From assembly GCF_030272615.1 (NCBI RefSeq), contig NC_081412.1:687758583-687822582 (forward strand): DNA of 64,000 bases, written 5' to 3'. Both the position numbers and the translations under genes were made by a program. Of this stretch, positions 11,688 to 24,167 are shown one piece after another (within the stretch, counting starts at the first letter, position 1; each line of letters starts with the position of its first letter). This DNA is from Cryptomeria japonica (taxonomy: Eukaryota; Streptophyta; Pinopsida; Cupressales; Cupressaceae). Under the pieces are notes generated by a model. The model was not told the DNA's origin and did not search any database. It saw only the letters and a program-made list of their open reading frames with translations.

Positions 11688-12595
11688 AATTTGATAGGGT
11701 TCCACTAGTTTGCTCACACTTCACCTAGTTGGTGTTGCTCAATTCCACCAACCTCACCAGGTCTAGCTATGCTTCAAGACCTCCAAGTCCTTCTCAATCT
11801 TTGCTAGGACTCTCTCTTTTCCAATCTTAAGGTGTTTGCAACAAGTTTTTTGACTAGGAACTTTACCAATTCAATATGCTTCTCATATACTCAATCTTGC
11901 AACCTTGACAACAACTTGTCAACTTCTCATTTTTCACCCCAATACTATTATGAGACATTGCAAAGGTGTGGAGGTGGTATTTACCATGAAATAAGATCAA
12001 CTAGGTCCATTTGAGGTTTAACAATCTTCAATTCCCTTACCGATTTCATAGAATTGCTTAGAAATAGGGCTACAAGGATGAGCCCCAATTAGGCCTCCTA
12101 AATCCAGTTTTAAGGGTGTAGCATAGAAGATTAGGAATCATCAAAATAAGTAGATCAAAACAACAAGACATGAATAACTCAATCAAAAGAACACTCATTG
12201 AAATGAACCTAATTCTAAGCACACTCAATAGAGGTATGGAAACAAAGCATTCAAAGATGAAAATATTAGGCAAACCAGATGTAAAATTGAACACTCCTTA
12301 CATGCGGCTCCATTGTTGTTCTTTCCTCTTCAATGGGTTTGTGGATCTCACCTACAAGTGCACACACAATTGAAAGCAAGATTTGATGAAAAGTTCAAGA
12401 GTACTAGAAGCATAAGTTCGGTAGTTTGATAGAAAATTCGGATCAGGTTTGATTGAAAAACATCCAATTTATAGAAGAATTGAAGAAATGAGCAAATTAG
12501 CATGAAAGAGATTCAAATAGAAATTCAAATCAATAATAGCAAAGTTATGACATGTTGCTATGCAAAGAGGCTTGTGACAATTTTATGACAGATTT

Positions 12596-12749
12596 TATGA
12601 CAAATTTCCATGTCAGGACAAGTTCTATGACAAATTGCTATGTCAAGACAAGACTCTATGACAAATTGCTATGTCAAGACAAGACTCTATGACAAATTGC
12701 TATGTCAAGACAAGACTCTATGACAAATTTCTATGTCAAGAGTATGACA
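12596..12749 (+). repeat. 31-bp tandem repeat, about 5 copies
   Basis: Unit TATGACAAATTGCTATGTCA plus 11 bases. Copies start at 12596, 12626, 12657, 12688 and 12719. The three central copies are nearly identical; the outer ones are diverged. It lies in the solo LTR. Confidence 0.85.
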
Positions 12750-13194
12750 CATGAAGCACAAAAATAGGGAGAACTAAAGACAAGTTAATTAGGTGGAATT
12801 TGAATTGGAAAATTAGAAAAAAGGTGGAAATTAGGAATTGGAATTTAGGAAATTAGGAAAATTAGATAAATTAATTAATACTTTTTTCATTTATTAATTA
12901 ATTTATGATAAGAGGAATAATTGATGAAAGATTGGGAAATTAATTAATAATTTTTCATTTATTAATTAACTCATAAAGAGAAGAATAATTAATTAGCCAA
13001 TTAAATGAAACATTTAATTGCGACACGAAGACCTAGGATAAATAAATAAATTATTTAATCCTAGAGGAAGAAATGACACACAAGGTTAAATGATTAAATC
13101 ACAAAACCCTGGAAGACGAATTAGGTCTTAAAAGATAATTGACTCGATTTGATTTGATTTTGGATTGACAAATGACCAATGTGATAAATGATTT

Positions 13195-13460
13195 GATTAA
13201 ATGTGCCAATCGACGAGGAACAATGACAAATTGATCCAAATTAACATAATTGAGGCAGATAACGATTGATGACAATATGATCGCAAAATGACAAAATCGA
13301 CAAGAAGACAAGAATTGATGACAAAATGGATTGCAAGACGACAAGATTGAAAAGGACCACGATCGATGACAAATTGATCGCAAGATGACAAGATCAAATA
13401 GTGACAACGATCGATGGCAAATCGATCACATGATGACAAGATTGAAAAGAGGACAAAACC
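13195..13460 (+). repeat. Degenerate GATCGATGACAAATTG-type tandem repeat
   Basis: Repeated phrases such as CGATCGATGACAAATTGATC and CAAGATGACAAGATTG recur roughly every 50-60 bp through the 3' half of the solo LTR. They create mirrored open frames on the minus strand that are not genes. Confidence 0.65.
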
Positions 13461-14510
13461 CTAATTAGGATTGACGATGTCCAAAATGATGACAAATAAG
13501 CATGCTCATTGATGCGACAAGATAAAATCAATCAAAATCATGACTGGATAATGTTGTCGACAAGACCAAATTCGAGGACGAGATGATTGAAGAATATAGA
13601 AGAATGACTCGATGTTCGCAAATGATAAAAATCAAGTGCGTGACATAGGAGAAATGTTAATGCGACGCAAAAACCTAAAATGAGGCAATGCGCAAATGTT
13701 AAAGTATGACTTCGCAAGCGTTGACCATTTTTGGGTGTCTACAAAGGGTTTTGAGTGAATCGGTCCAAAAGACCCTACAATAAGTTATATGATTCTTCAA
13801 TCATTCATCAATCCTCAAAATATTTTTCTGGGTTTAGTCCCCCAACTTGCCATACAGTGCCCGAACCCAAAAAAAATGGGGTTTTGTTAGGGTTTCTAGG
13901 CTTCAACTGGTTGTGACTGTTCAACAAAGGGGGAAGGCTATGGAATAATATTGTCAAAGCTTCTCCTCTCAATTGGAAATATGAATGGACCTATCCTTCA
14001 ATGTCAAATTCTAGAGTTTAGGTTTTGAAGTCACCCCTGCAATATACATCCAGTTTACACCTTGTTTTCTCTAGCCGGGTTGCTCCTGGACTCGCCTAGG
14101 ACAAGGTGGTAACAATAGTGGCCTTCATTTCCAGTGCTCCTCCCTGCATATATACAATACACATTGGGTTTCCAACCATGTCCCAATATGTTGTGAAGCT
14201 TTCACAGTGGGATTTTATGGGGCACCCATTTTTACATAGTTTGCTATTTACAAGCCAAAACTGGCCGTCTAGGAACAAAACAGTAAATACACTAACAAAA
14301 CTTAACAAAATAGCATAAAATTAATATAATAGTACTATGAAACAACAAGGAACCCAAAACCAATCTTGGAACAATGGTTTTAATCCATTTCTAGTGACTG
14401 TTCAAAGCAGAAACATAAGATAGCAGTGTTAACAGTCTGAAAATGAGTAGTTTCAGATTGTCAAACTCAAAATACCATGCATCTAACCCTTGTCTCCATA
14501 AAAAAGAGGG

Positions 14511-14518
14511 TTTATTTA
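14511..14518 (-). promoter_or_regulatory. Degenerate TATA-like site of the chromovirus 5' LTR
   Basis: Aligns with the TATATAAA of the other LTR but reads TAAATAAA on the minus strand. Confidence 0.35.
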
Positions 14519-14982
14519 TGCATCTCAACATGTGGAAGCATATTAGGGAAATGATTCAACCCTAACTTCACCGCTAGCTAGTTTAGGACAAACTTTGTCA
14601 TGACAACTTGAAAAGTTGTCATGACATCTTTTACAATTGTGAAAATCTTGCCTTTCCAACTTAGGCAACCTATCACATATCATCATTCATGTCTTTTTCA
14701 ACATTCCTAAGAATATTTTAAACCTCTCTAATTCTAGCAACAAGTTATGCCTCTTTTGACCATCAAGAAGGCAATTTAACTACTCAAACTAACACCTACT
14801 CACAAAGTGCAAACCTAGAAAGAAAACTAACTCAACTAGGCCTACACTTGACTCAAACCAAATATTACACACACACTTTGGACCCTCCTGGGGTCCTTAT
14901 TAGAAACTTGACTTGGCTAAGGTCAGTACAAGCCAAAATTGTAGAAGAAATATGAGCCTAAGTCCTAGGTGCTCCTGCACCA

Positions 14983-15699
14983 AGGACCCTGCCAAGTCAA
15001 ATACCTTGTTGTAGTTTCAAAGGGTGGAAAAAGAATAAGCATTTTATTTACTGTCCTAATAGACCATCCATCATAAAAATGATTACCACTGATGTGTGTG
15101 TTGCAAAAAAAGTTCTAGAGGAAGGCTCTTTCTATTGTAATACCAAGTGAGTGTTCATAGACCTTGTGTAGGGTCCTCCAAGCCTAGATTAAGGAGTTCA
15201 AAGCCTAGATACATTGATTTGGCCTTATGGCCATCAATGAGTGTTGACCCAATAGGAGAAGTCTTGAGACTGATAATTTTGGAAGTGTGTCATTTTTGAG
15301 AGCCAACACTTAGGTGTGAACCCTGTCTTCACGTATTATGATTAGTTGCCATGATACTTGACCCTATCCTCATGGTGTTGGATCAATTTATATTAGTTTT
15401 CCCAAGCCTAGAAGCCAAGTAATGTATCCAAGGATGTTATGTTCTCTAAATTAATGAAATACTTGTAACAATAATAAAAAAATGTTTTGAATTTAACCCA
15501 TTTCTTTGTTATTGCAGAGGACCCCCCTTCACTTCAGTGTCCTTGTCCTTAGTATAGGACTAGGCACACATCAAGATCATGAGCAGAGGGAAGAACAACT
15601 AAAGAGGGGGGAAATAATGAAGAAAACGATGCCCCACTTAGTCTTTTCATAGCTTCAAAGAAAAAACAAAAAAATAAATGATTGTAATCTACCTTATTT
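14983..15699. other. Unassigned DNA right of the chromovirus
   Basis: No ORF of note. The first 160 bp translate weakly in one frame to a Cys-rich piece (KGWKKNKHFIYCPN) ending in a stop at about 15150. I do not recognise it. The remainder looks like anonymous, possibly LTR-derived sequence. It should be the other side of the chromovirus target, but I saw no clear continuity with 5400-5452. Confidence 0.3.
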
Positions 15700-15905
15700 G
15701 ATAATGACTAATTTTTATGTGTTAATGAATGTAATTATATGCTAATGAATGGTTATGAATGATATGTGTTAATTAATATTGATGAATGTTGCGTGTTAAT
15801 TAATGTTAATCAATGTTATGTGTTAATGAACGTTATGTGATATTAATGAATGAATGTTATATTTTATTAATGGTAGAAAGAATGAATGAATGTTAGATGT
15901 TAACG
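15700..15905 (+). repeat. TTAATGAATG-rich short repeat tract
   Basis: Many imperfect copies of GTTAATGAATGTTATGT-like words in ~200 bp, AT-rich, with no constant period. Confidence 0.65.
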
Positions 15906-18360
15906 GGGAATTTAGAGTGATGTTAGTGGGGGGAGGAGGGGCCAAATGAGCTTCCACCTTCACGTGGTTGGCCCTGTTAAGTAGATAATATTAAACTATT
16001 TTTGAAACCAAGCGAAGCTCAATAAGATAACACACTTTTCAATGTTTCATTATGTTGCATAGTTAATCTTATTGAATAATGTATATTAAATCTTAATTGC
16101 AGGGTCCAATAGAGCCAACACGAACAACAACATTACAAGTTGTTGGGTATAATGAACTCCCATATTGTCTTGTATGTACACTAATAGTATGAGTTTATTC
16201 AAGTGTTGATATACATGGCGGGACTACAAAAGTTATGAATATGCCTCATCCTTGTAAAAAAATTTATTATTTGACATTTTCTTTAGCATTTTTAAATTTT
16301 CCTTATCATTTTAAGTCTAACCACTTTTATATGGAATTTATTGTTCTAGTTTTTTACTACCTGCCAGACATTATTCATACAAGGACTTACATTGCATCCA
16401 TTTTTTCAATTAGGTATTATAAAAGGTAGGTTGTATTTGTAAATGTCTCTTTGAGTTCATCCAAATTTTATAACTATTACCTCACATCTCGTTATTGCTT
16501 CATATCTCTATGTTTTATGAGGAGAACACCTATGTTTTTCTTTGCCAATCCTCTAAGATAGTTTATGACTGCTAATAATTGTATATTTTGATCATTTTAT
16601 ATTGTCTCAGACCCATGATAATAGTGATCTTTTTTTCCCTTATCAGTTTATTTTTTATAAGGCTATGGATTGTCCATGAAGAATTGTTGTAGCAGTATTT
16701 CATTATTCACTGTGTTGGACTTTGAACTATTTATAAATTCCATGGTTGCAAAGTGTCCTTAGTCTGCTAATCCTATGTTGAAGTTGCTCCTTTGAAGGCA
16801 TTTAGATTGAAATTATAATCATGATCACTGTTCTACTACAATAAAACATTGTGACAAACTCTTTGATGGCTATCAATACATTATTCATTCTTGTTATATC
16901 ATATGAATGTGAAGGATACCTCCATGATGGTGACTTTTGATCAATTATAATGCTATAAATTCCAATATCCTCATTAATATCAAGATTCCTTTCTAAGACT
17001 GTATTTACTTTGATGCCACTATCTTGATGAATGGAAGACTGTGCTTTGCATCTTAAGTCATTATTTCTCTCTTGGTTGTTTTTCAATGAATGGACTATGA
17101 CCTTTTGTACAGTGCTCATGATAATGGTGTTTGCACCTAATCCTCTATACATTACTGATCTCCTGGTTTTGGGACCCTTAGCCACTGTAACTACTACTTT
17201 TATTCTTTTGATGTACCTATCTTTGGGACTGTCCTTTAACTATTAAGTGTGGGACTTTGTTTTCACCATTGACTGTCAAATGATCTAGACAACATTGTGC
17301 TTGTGATACTGCCATGGCTGGGCTCTAACTTTGTCTTTTAAAAAAATGCCTTCATGATTGTATTCTACCTCCAATCTATGGCTTTTGTGCTGCTCTCCAA
17401 TCTAGATGACCTTCTTTTTGGTGTTTTATCACTCTGCAAGGCACTTATTGTGACTCATAACACTGTATTTTGCTTGTGATTTCTACTGCTTGTGACAAAT
17501 ATACACTGTGCGATGATCTTCCTTTGTGTTTGGGCTTATACTATCCTTTGTGCCATTGATTTCTATGAATTCTCCTCATGCATGATCTTTTCATTGGCAT
17601 TGTGCTGATACTAGTACATTCACTGTTGCATTCTCTTAATCTAGTATGACTTCCCTATTATAGCATCATTGGGACTGTTATAGCTATTTATCTCCTATAA
17701 TAATGTATCAATAGAATAGATGGATATAAAGTTCTTATCCTACTATAACTGTACATTAATGGACAATGTTCTTTGACTCCATGGTTTCTTTGTGTGAGGA
17801 ATATTATGACTATATGCTGCTATTACTTGGTGATTCATATGGACTATTATTTAGGCATTCTCCTTATCACTATTGTATGATCTGCATGGTTGCTATCTTA
17901 CATTTGTCAACCAATCTTAGATTTTTCCTCGATGATCGTGTATTTTCTTGCTATTTGTATTCCCCATAATTTGAGTCTTTCTCATACTATTTTTTATACG
18001 CTTTCTCATCGCCTATACTAATGCATAAAGTTTTATCATAAGCTAGACAGTCCATCATTGTTGAAAAGAAAACCTTTGAATAATAACATACTATTTTACC
18101 ATCTTATAACAAGATGGCTCCCATGACAACCTCAGTAGCATTTGTGTAAGATTCAATGAGAAACAAAGAATTAGGTAAGGTCAACATTGGAGCATTGTGA
18201 TGTAGAGCATGAAAATTATATTGTCAAACGTAATTGCCAATATTCAGAGCATGATTCTGCTAGCTTGTTGGACGAACCTGCTTTAACAATTACTCAGTTA
18301 GAACTAATGATTCAACCCTCTTCTTAAATAGATAAAAAATTGAATTGATCTGGCCAGCAT
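15906..18360. other. Unassigned AT-rich DNA
   Basis: About 2.4 kb without a supported gene. ORFs at 16235-16429 (+), 16802-17185 (-) and 17031-17246 (+) have unremarkable composition, overlap each other on opposite strands and show no known motif. From about 16750 the sequence reuses words such as TTGTGCTTGTGATACTG, suggesting an old degenerated repeat. Confidence 0.35.
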
Positions 18361-18364
18361 TACA

Positions 18365-19900
18365 TTCTTATGAGTATGCCTTTAACTACTAAGTGTCTAA
18401 TATGTTTTGAGCATGCCTACTCCATGGGTGTTTTATATGTACACTTCCCTCATGTATACCTTGTGCTTGCACCATGTTTGTCATGTGTCTGGCATATGTG
18501 TTTTATATCGTATGTGTATTTGTGTTACTTCATGAATGAGATGTTTTCAGATGTCTTTTCCATGAATACCTCTCTCTTCTATGCTTCATGATCGATGTGT
18601 CTTCAGCATGTCCACTCCATGAGAACCTTTCTCATATATGCTTGTACCTTATGTATATTTATATATTAATTCATGGTTTACATGTATGATTCATGCCTTG
18701 CATGTATTCATATGTATGGTTTGTGCTTTACATATATCCTTCATGCCTTGTGTGCATTACTTCATGCCTTGCATATATTCATGTATGTTAATTCTTTGCT
18801 TACATGCATCCATTATCTTATGCCTTATGTGTAAAATTCACATCTTATGGTATTTATGTATACTTTATGCTATGTGTATGCACATCTTATGGTATTTATG
18901 TATACTTTATGCTACATGTATGTTGCATGCCTTAATTGAATTCATGCGTACACTTCATGCTTTACATGTATTTGTGCCTTATGTGTACACTCTATGTTTT
19001 GCATGAATGCTTCTTTCCCCAAGTATTATTCATGTGTATTGTCTATATATATTCTTTATGTTTTATGTGCATACTTTATGCTTTAAGTGCATCCATGTGC
19101 CTCATGTATATTTCTCATAAATGCATGTTTTATGTATATATACCTGATAAATTGTGGATATTAATGTGTTTGTTGTGTCTTCGACATCATTTCCTCATTA
19201 TATGATATATACGTGTGTACTTTTTCATATATGCATTGTACCTTAGGGGGTATTTGTTTGTATTAGTTCATATCTTGCATGGATGCTTCATGCTCCTGTT
19301 TTGCATGTAACAATATGTATGTTTCATGACTTAAGAGAATTCATGCTTTACATATATTCAAGTGTATTCTTTATGACTTCAGTGGATTGATCCAGATGCC
19401 TCATGCTTTATGTATGCTTCCTGCTTTATGCGTTAAGTATATTCACAAGTATGCTTCATGATTTAAGTATTCATTGTATTTTTCATAAATCAAGTGTATT
19501 CGTTTGTATGCTTCATGCTTTAAGTGTTCATTGTATGCTTCATGCTTCAAGGTATTCATTTGTATTCCTCATGTTTCGAGTGTATTCTTCATGCTCCATG
19601 CACAACATGTGTGCTTAAGTGAATTCATGGACACTCTACGTGTTACAATGAAGATCCCATGCTTTATAAGATACATATATTCACATGTATGATCCTTATT
19701 CAAATCATGCCTTAAATATATTCATGTATTTATATGTACTTCTTTATTGGTATGATCCAATATTTACATTTGATCGATATCTTATGTGTATTCATGTGTC
19801 TTGCACACTATATGTGTCAAATGTATATTTCATACTTTATGTAAATACTTCATCCTTTATGAGGTTGACTCATGTTGTTGTTCTTTCAGCATGATTACTT
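18365..19900 (+). repeat. Diverged TATGCTTCATGCTTTA minisatellite (~1.5 kb)
   Basis: Dozens of variants of GTATTCATGTGTATGCTTCA followed by TGCTTTA recur at roughly 25-36 bp. One recent local duplication of 42 bp stands out: 18839-18880 is repeated at 18881-18922 almost exactly. The ORFs at 18370-19894 read out the repeat as Cys/His/Leu/Met-rich peptides and are artefacts. Confidence 0.75.
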
Positions 19901-19968
19901 GATGGATGTATGGTCCTCCCTAATGTATACTCATGTTGTTGTGCAATTATTTGAGTTTTCATGGGCAT

Positions 19969-20420
19969 GCTAGTATCATGTCACCTTGATTTTTTCATGA
20001 TCAACTTGAATGGGAGAGTGGTTGATAATGTAACTAAATTTGCATGGTGCCAAAATTTCATTTGTTGAGGTTGGTTTGCAACTTGTGTTGGCATAAAATA
20101 TGTGGCACATGTGCAATGTGTAGCATATGTTCTTCCAATATTGTATGGGATAGGCTAGTATTTAATCACCTTGATTTTCTCTGGATCGACATGAATGCAA
20201 GTGTGGTTGATTATGTAACCAAGGTGTTAATTTTGTGTGGTGCCAAAATGTTTTTATCAAGGAGTGTATTTAGTACTTGTGCAACATGTAGCATGTATTC
20301 TTTTAAGATCTTGTTAAATATTAGGATGTCATCCATGTAGAGAATGATAACATTTTTTATCAAGCACGAGTGTCACAAGAGCATTAGAAACTATCAAAAG
20401 GCATAGCCATCTATTCATAG
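19969..20420 (-). pseudogene. Ty3/gypsy reverse transcriptase relic, tandemly duplicated
   Basis: Minus-strand translation gives YMDDILIFNK at about 20343-20314, the RT catalytic box, then LKEYMLHVAQVLNTLL. Upstream (20420-20350) are remains of the WLVMPF..SNA..T region. The following ~185 bp (19969-20153) is a second, more decayed copy of 20154-20325: it reads LEEHMLHIAHV and QHKLQTNLNK, the same RT segment again. Stops and gaps are frequent. No LTR could be tied to it. RT family membership is clear from the box and context; everything else is lost. Confidence 0.75.
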
Positions 20421-22806
<2,386 letters not shown>

Positions 22807-22904
22807 TTTGGATTCTTCCTAGTATACTTGAAATTGAACTACTTGGGTCCATCTAGTAGGACATGCTAAAAGGGAAACAACAAGCACCATTTTTATTGGC
22901 ATGC

Positions 22905-23371
22905 ATATTATTTTTTTAAAAATAAATAAATCACCCTCAGAATTCCAACATCATCCCAACTTTGTACCGACAACAAAATCGTCAGACAAACAACATCCTC
23001 ATCACTGCATAGTTCCTGGCAGGCATCAGAATTTTGACAATAATTGAAGAAACATCCAACAAGGATGTTGTATGTCCCACGACACTTTATTGTCGGACGC
23101 TCGTCGTAATCATTGCAAGTTCCTGGCAGGCGTTAGAATTCCAACATCCACCTGACGAGGATACTTTACACTTGACAATATTCTTTGGCCGGATGAGCGA
23201 TCATGGCCACCGTCAGAAGAGTTCAGGATATTGTGGAAATTTGGACGTTAGATGGCACCATCGGATAAACTGACGATGAGTTTTTGATGGCTTCATTTGT
23301 TAGCAGTCTGATGAAAAATAGTCAAAATTCTGACGATAGGCCGTCAAAAATCAGCCCCAAATGTACTAGTG
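22905..23371. mobile_element. Probable CACTA transposon terminus with subterminal repeats
   Basis: The right edge reads ATGTACTAGTG on the plus strand, i.e. CACTAGTACAT inward, followed by GGGGCTGA: the end structure of En/Spm (CACTA) elements. The 450 bp inside it is crowded with short inverted and direct copies of CGTCAGA/CTGACG and GTCGGACG/CGTCGT words, plus a repeated GTTCCTGGCAGGC (near 23010 and 23110), which resembles CACTA subterminal transposase-binding arrays. The next base (23372) is where homology to the LTR copy at 43594 starts. The other end was not found, so element length is unknown. No transposase ORF is visible here. Confidence 0.6.
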
Positions 23372-23603
23372 TTTGCACATTTAGGTTTTCCGATTTCCTT
23401 CCTTTGCATCCCAACTTCGTGCCTCCGTATCGCCAAGTTTTTGAGAGTTTTTCTTCTATCAGATTGTTGTATTTATTTACCCTCTTTGAGATTTCTAGTT
23501 TAGATCTTTTTGTTTTTAAGCTTAGATTTATTTTTAGTTTTTCTCGTTTTCTTCCCACGTCCTTAGGGTTTTCCAACCCTAGAACTCCGAAGTTTCGAGC
23601 TTG

Positions 23604-24153
23604 GTAATTGTTTTTTACCTTAGAACTCTGGGACCCTGGAGTCCCAAGGTTAATATCTTCAGATTGTGCTTTCACCTTGGAACCTCGAATCCTTGGAGTT
23701 CCGGACCTTCCCTTTTGGCCAGTCTGTGAACTACACTTAACCTCGGAACCCCAGAACCTCGAAGTTCAGAAGTTTTGTCCTGATAGGCCATTGTTTGAAT
23801 TAACCCGAGACTTCGAGTCTTCGAAGTCCCGAATGAGTTGTGTACTTAGTCCACCCCAGAACCTCGGAACCCCGAAGTTTCGGGTTTTATTGTTCTAGCC
23901 TTTCATTACCTCAAAACTTCACAACCCCAGAGTCCTGGATTCCACTATTTTGGTCCACCTTAGAATTTCAAAACTCTGAAGTTTCGGGTTATGCTTTTAT
24001 CCCATCCTCACCTCGGAACCTAGGAGTTCCGAGGACAATTGTTCAAGAAAGAGTTTTCCCACCCCGGAACCTTGGAATCTGAGAGTCCCAAAGTGGGTAA
24101 TATAATTGATATATTTGATGTGTGATAGGCTAATTTGTGGTTCTTTCTTGCAG
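23604..24153 (+). other. Candidate leader intron in the 5' LTR
   Basis: Begins CTTG|GTAATTG and ends GGTTCTTTCTTGCAG|ATTTG, a good plant acceptor, 14 bases ahead of the ATG of the LTR ORF (24168). The other arm keeps the donor (near 43818) but has lost the acceptor in a deletion joining ~43855 to the sequence matching ~24203. Splicing is inferred only from the sites. Confidence 0.4.
23620..24095 (+). repeat. GC-rich hairpin minisatellite (CCTCGGAACCCCGAAGTC type)
   Basis: About nine variants of a ~25-bp inverted-repeat motif, spaced some 50-75 bp, in otherwise AT-rich DNA. The best is 24011-24034: CCTCGGAAC, six-base loop, GTTCCGAGG, a perfect 9-bp stem. Others include GGGACCCTGGAGTCCC at about 23629-23644. 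The same motif fills 43040-43540 in the other arm. ORFs at 23608-24082 are artefacts. Confidence 0.8.
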
Positions 24154-24167
24154 ATTTGAAAAATTAG

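Larger units (their letters stand above)
12117..13743 (+). mobile_element. Solo LTR with TSD AAGGG inside the chromovirus 5' LTR
   Basis: A 1,627-bp block starting TGTAGCATAG and ending GGTGTCTACA (terminal inverted TGTAG/CTACA). AAGGG is directly repeated at 12112-12116 and 13744-13748, while the uninterrupted sister LTR has AAGGG once (near 5777). It contains two internal tandem arrays and no coding domain. The ending ...TGTCTACA resembles Ty3/gypsy LTR ends, so plus orientation is likely. ORFs at 13099-13439 (-) arise from its repeats. Confidence 0.9.
5453..14982 (-). mobile_element. Ty3/gypsy chromovirus-like LTR retrotransposon (minus strand)
   Basis: A nearly whole element read right to left: 5' LTR (11692-14982, interrupted), PBS (11676-11687), gag, protease, RT, RNase H, integrase with chromodomain-like tail, PPT (7005-7014) and 3' LTR (5453-7004). 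The two LTRs align over about 1.5 kb with roughly 5-7% differences by eye in the parts I compared. The left LTR lacks about 90-240 bp that the right LTR has next to the PBS (its TGATAGGG end), so its left border is eroded or recombined. The 5 bp right of the element is AGGAC; no matching duplication was found on the left. A 1.6-kb solo LTR sits in the right LTR. Confidence 0.85.
11692..14982 (-). repeat. 5' LTR of the chromovirus, split by a solo LTR
   Basis: Runs from TGATAGGG next to the PBS to GGTGCTCCTGCACCA at 14982. Without the 1.63-kb insertion it is about 1.66 kb. It aligns with 5453-7004 over most of its length. ORFs shown in this span on either strand are incidental. Confidence 0.82.

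Noticed and set aside
5406-14990. GACCCTGC on both outer sides of the chromovirus as target duplication
   Set aside because: It does not abut either LTR end and is longer than the 5 bp expected.
16802-17185. 127-codon minus-strand ORF
   Set aside because: No motif, overlapped by an ORF on the other strand, no neighbouring gene signal.
18370-19894. Cys/His-rich ORFs that could suggest a metal-binding or membrane protein
   Set aside because: Residues follow the underlying minisatellite; the pattern shifts with the repeat period.
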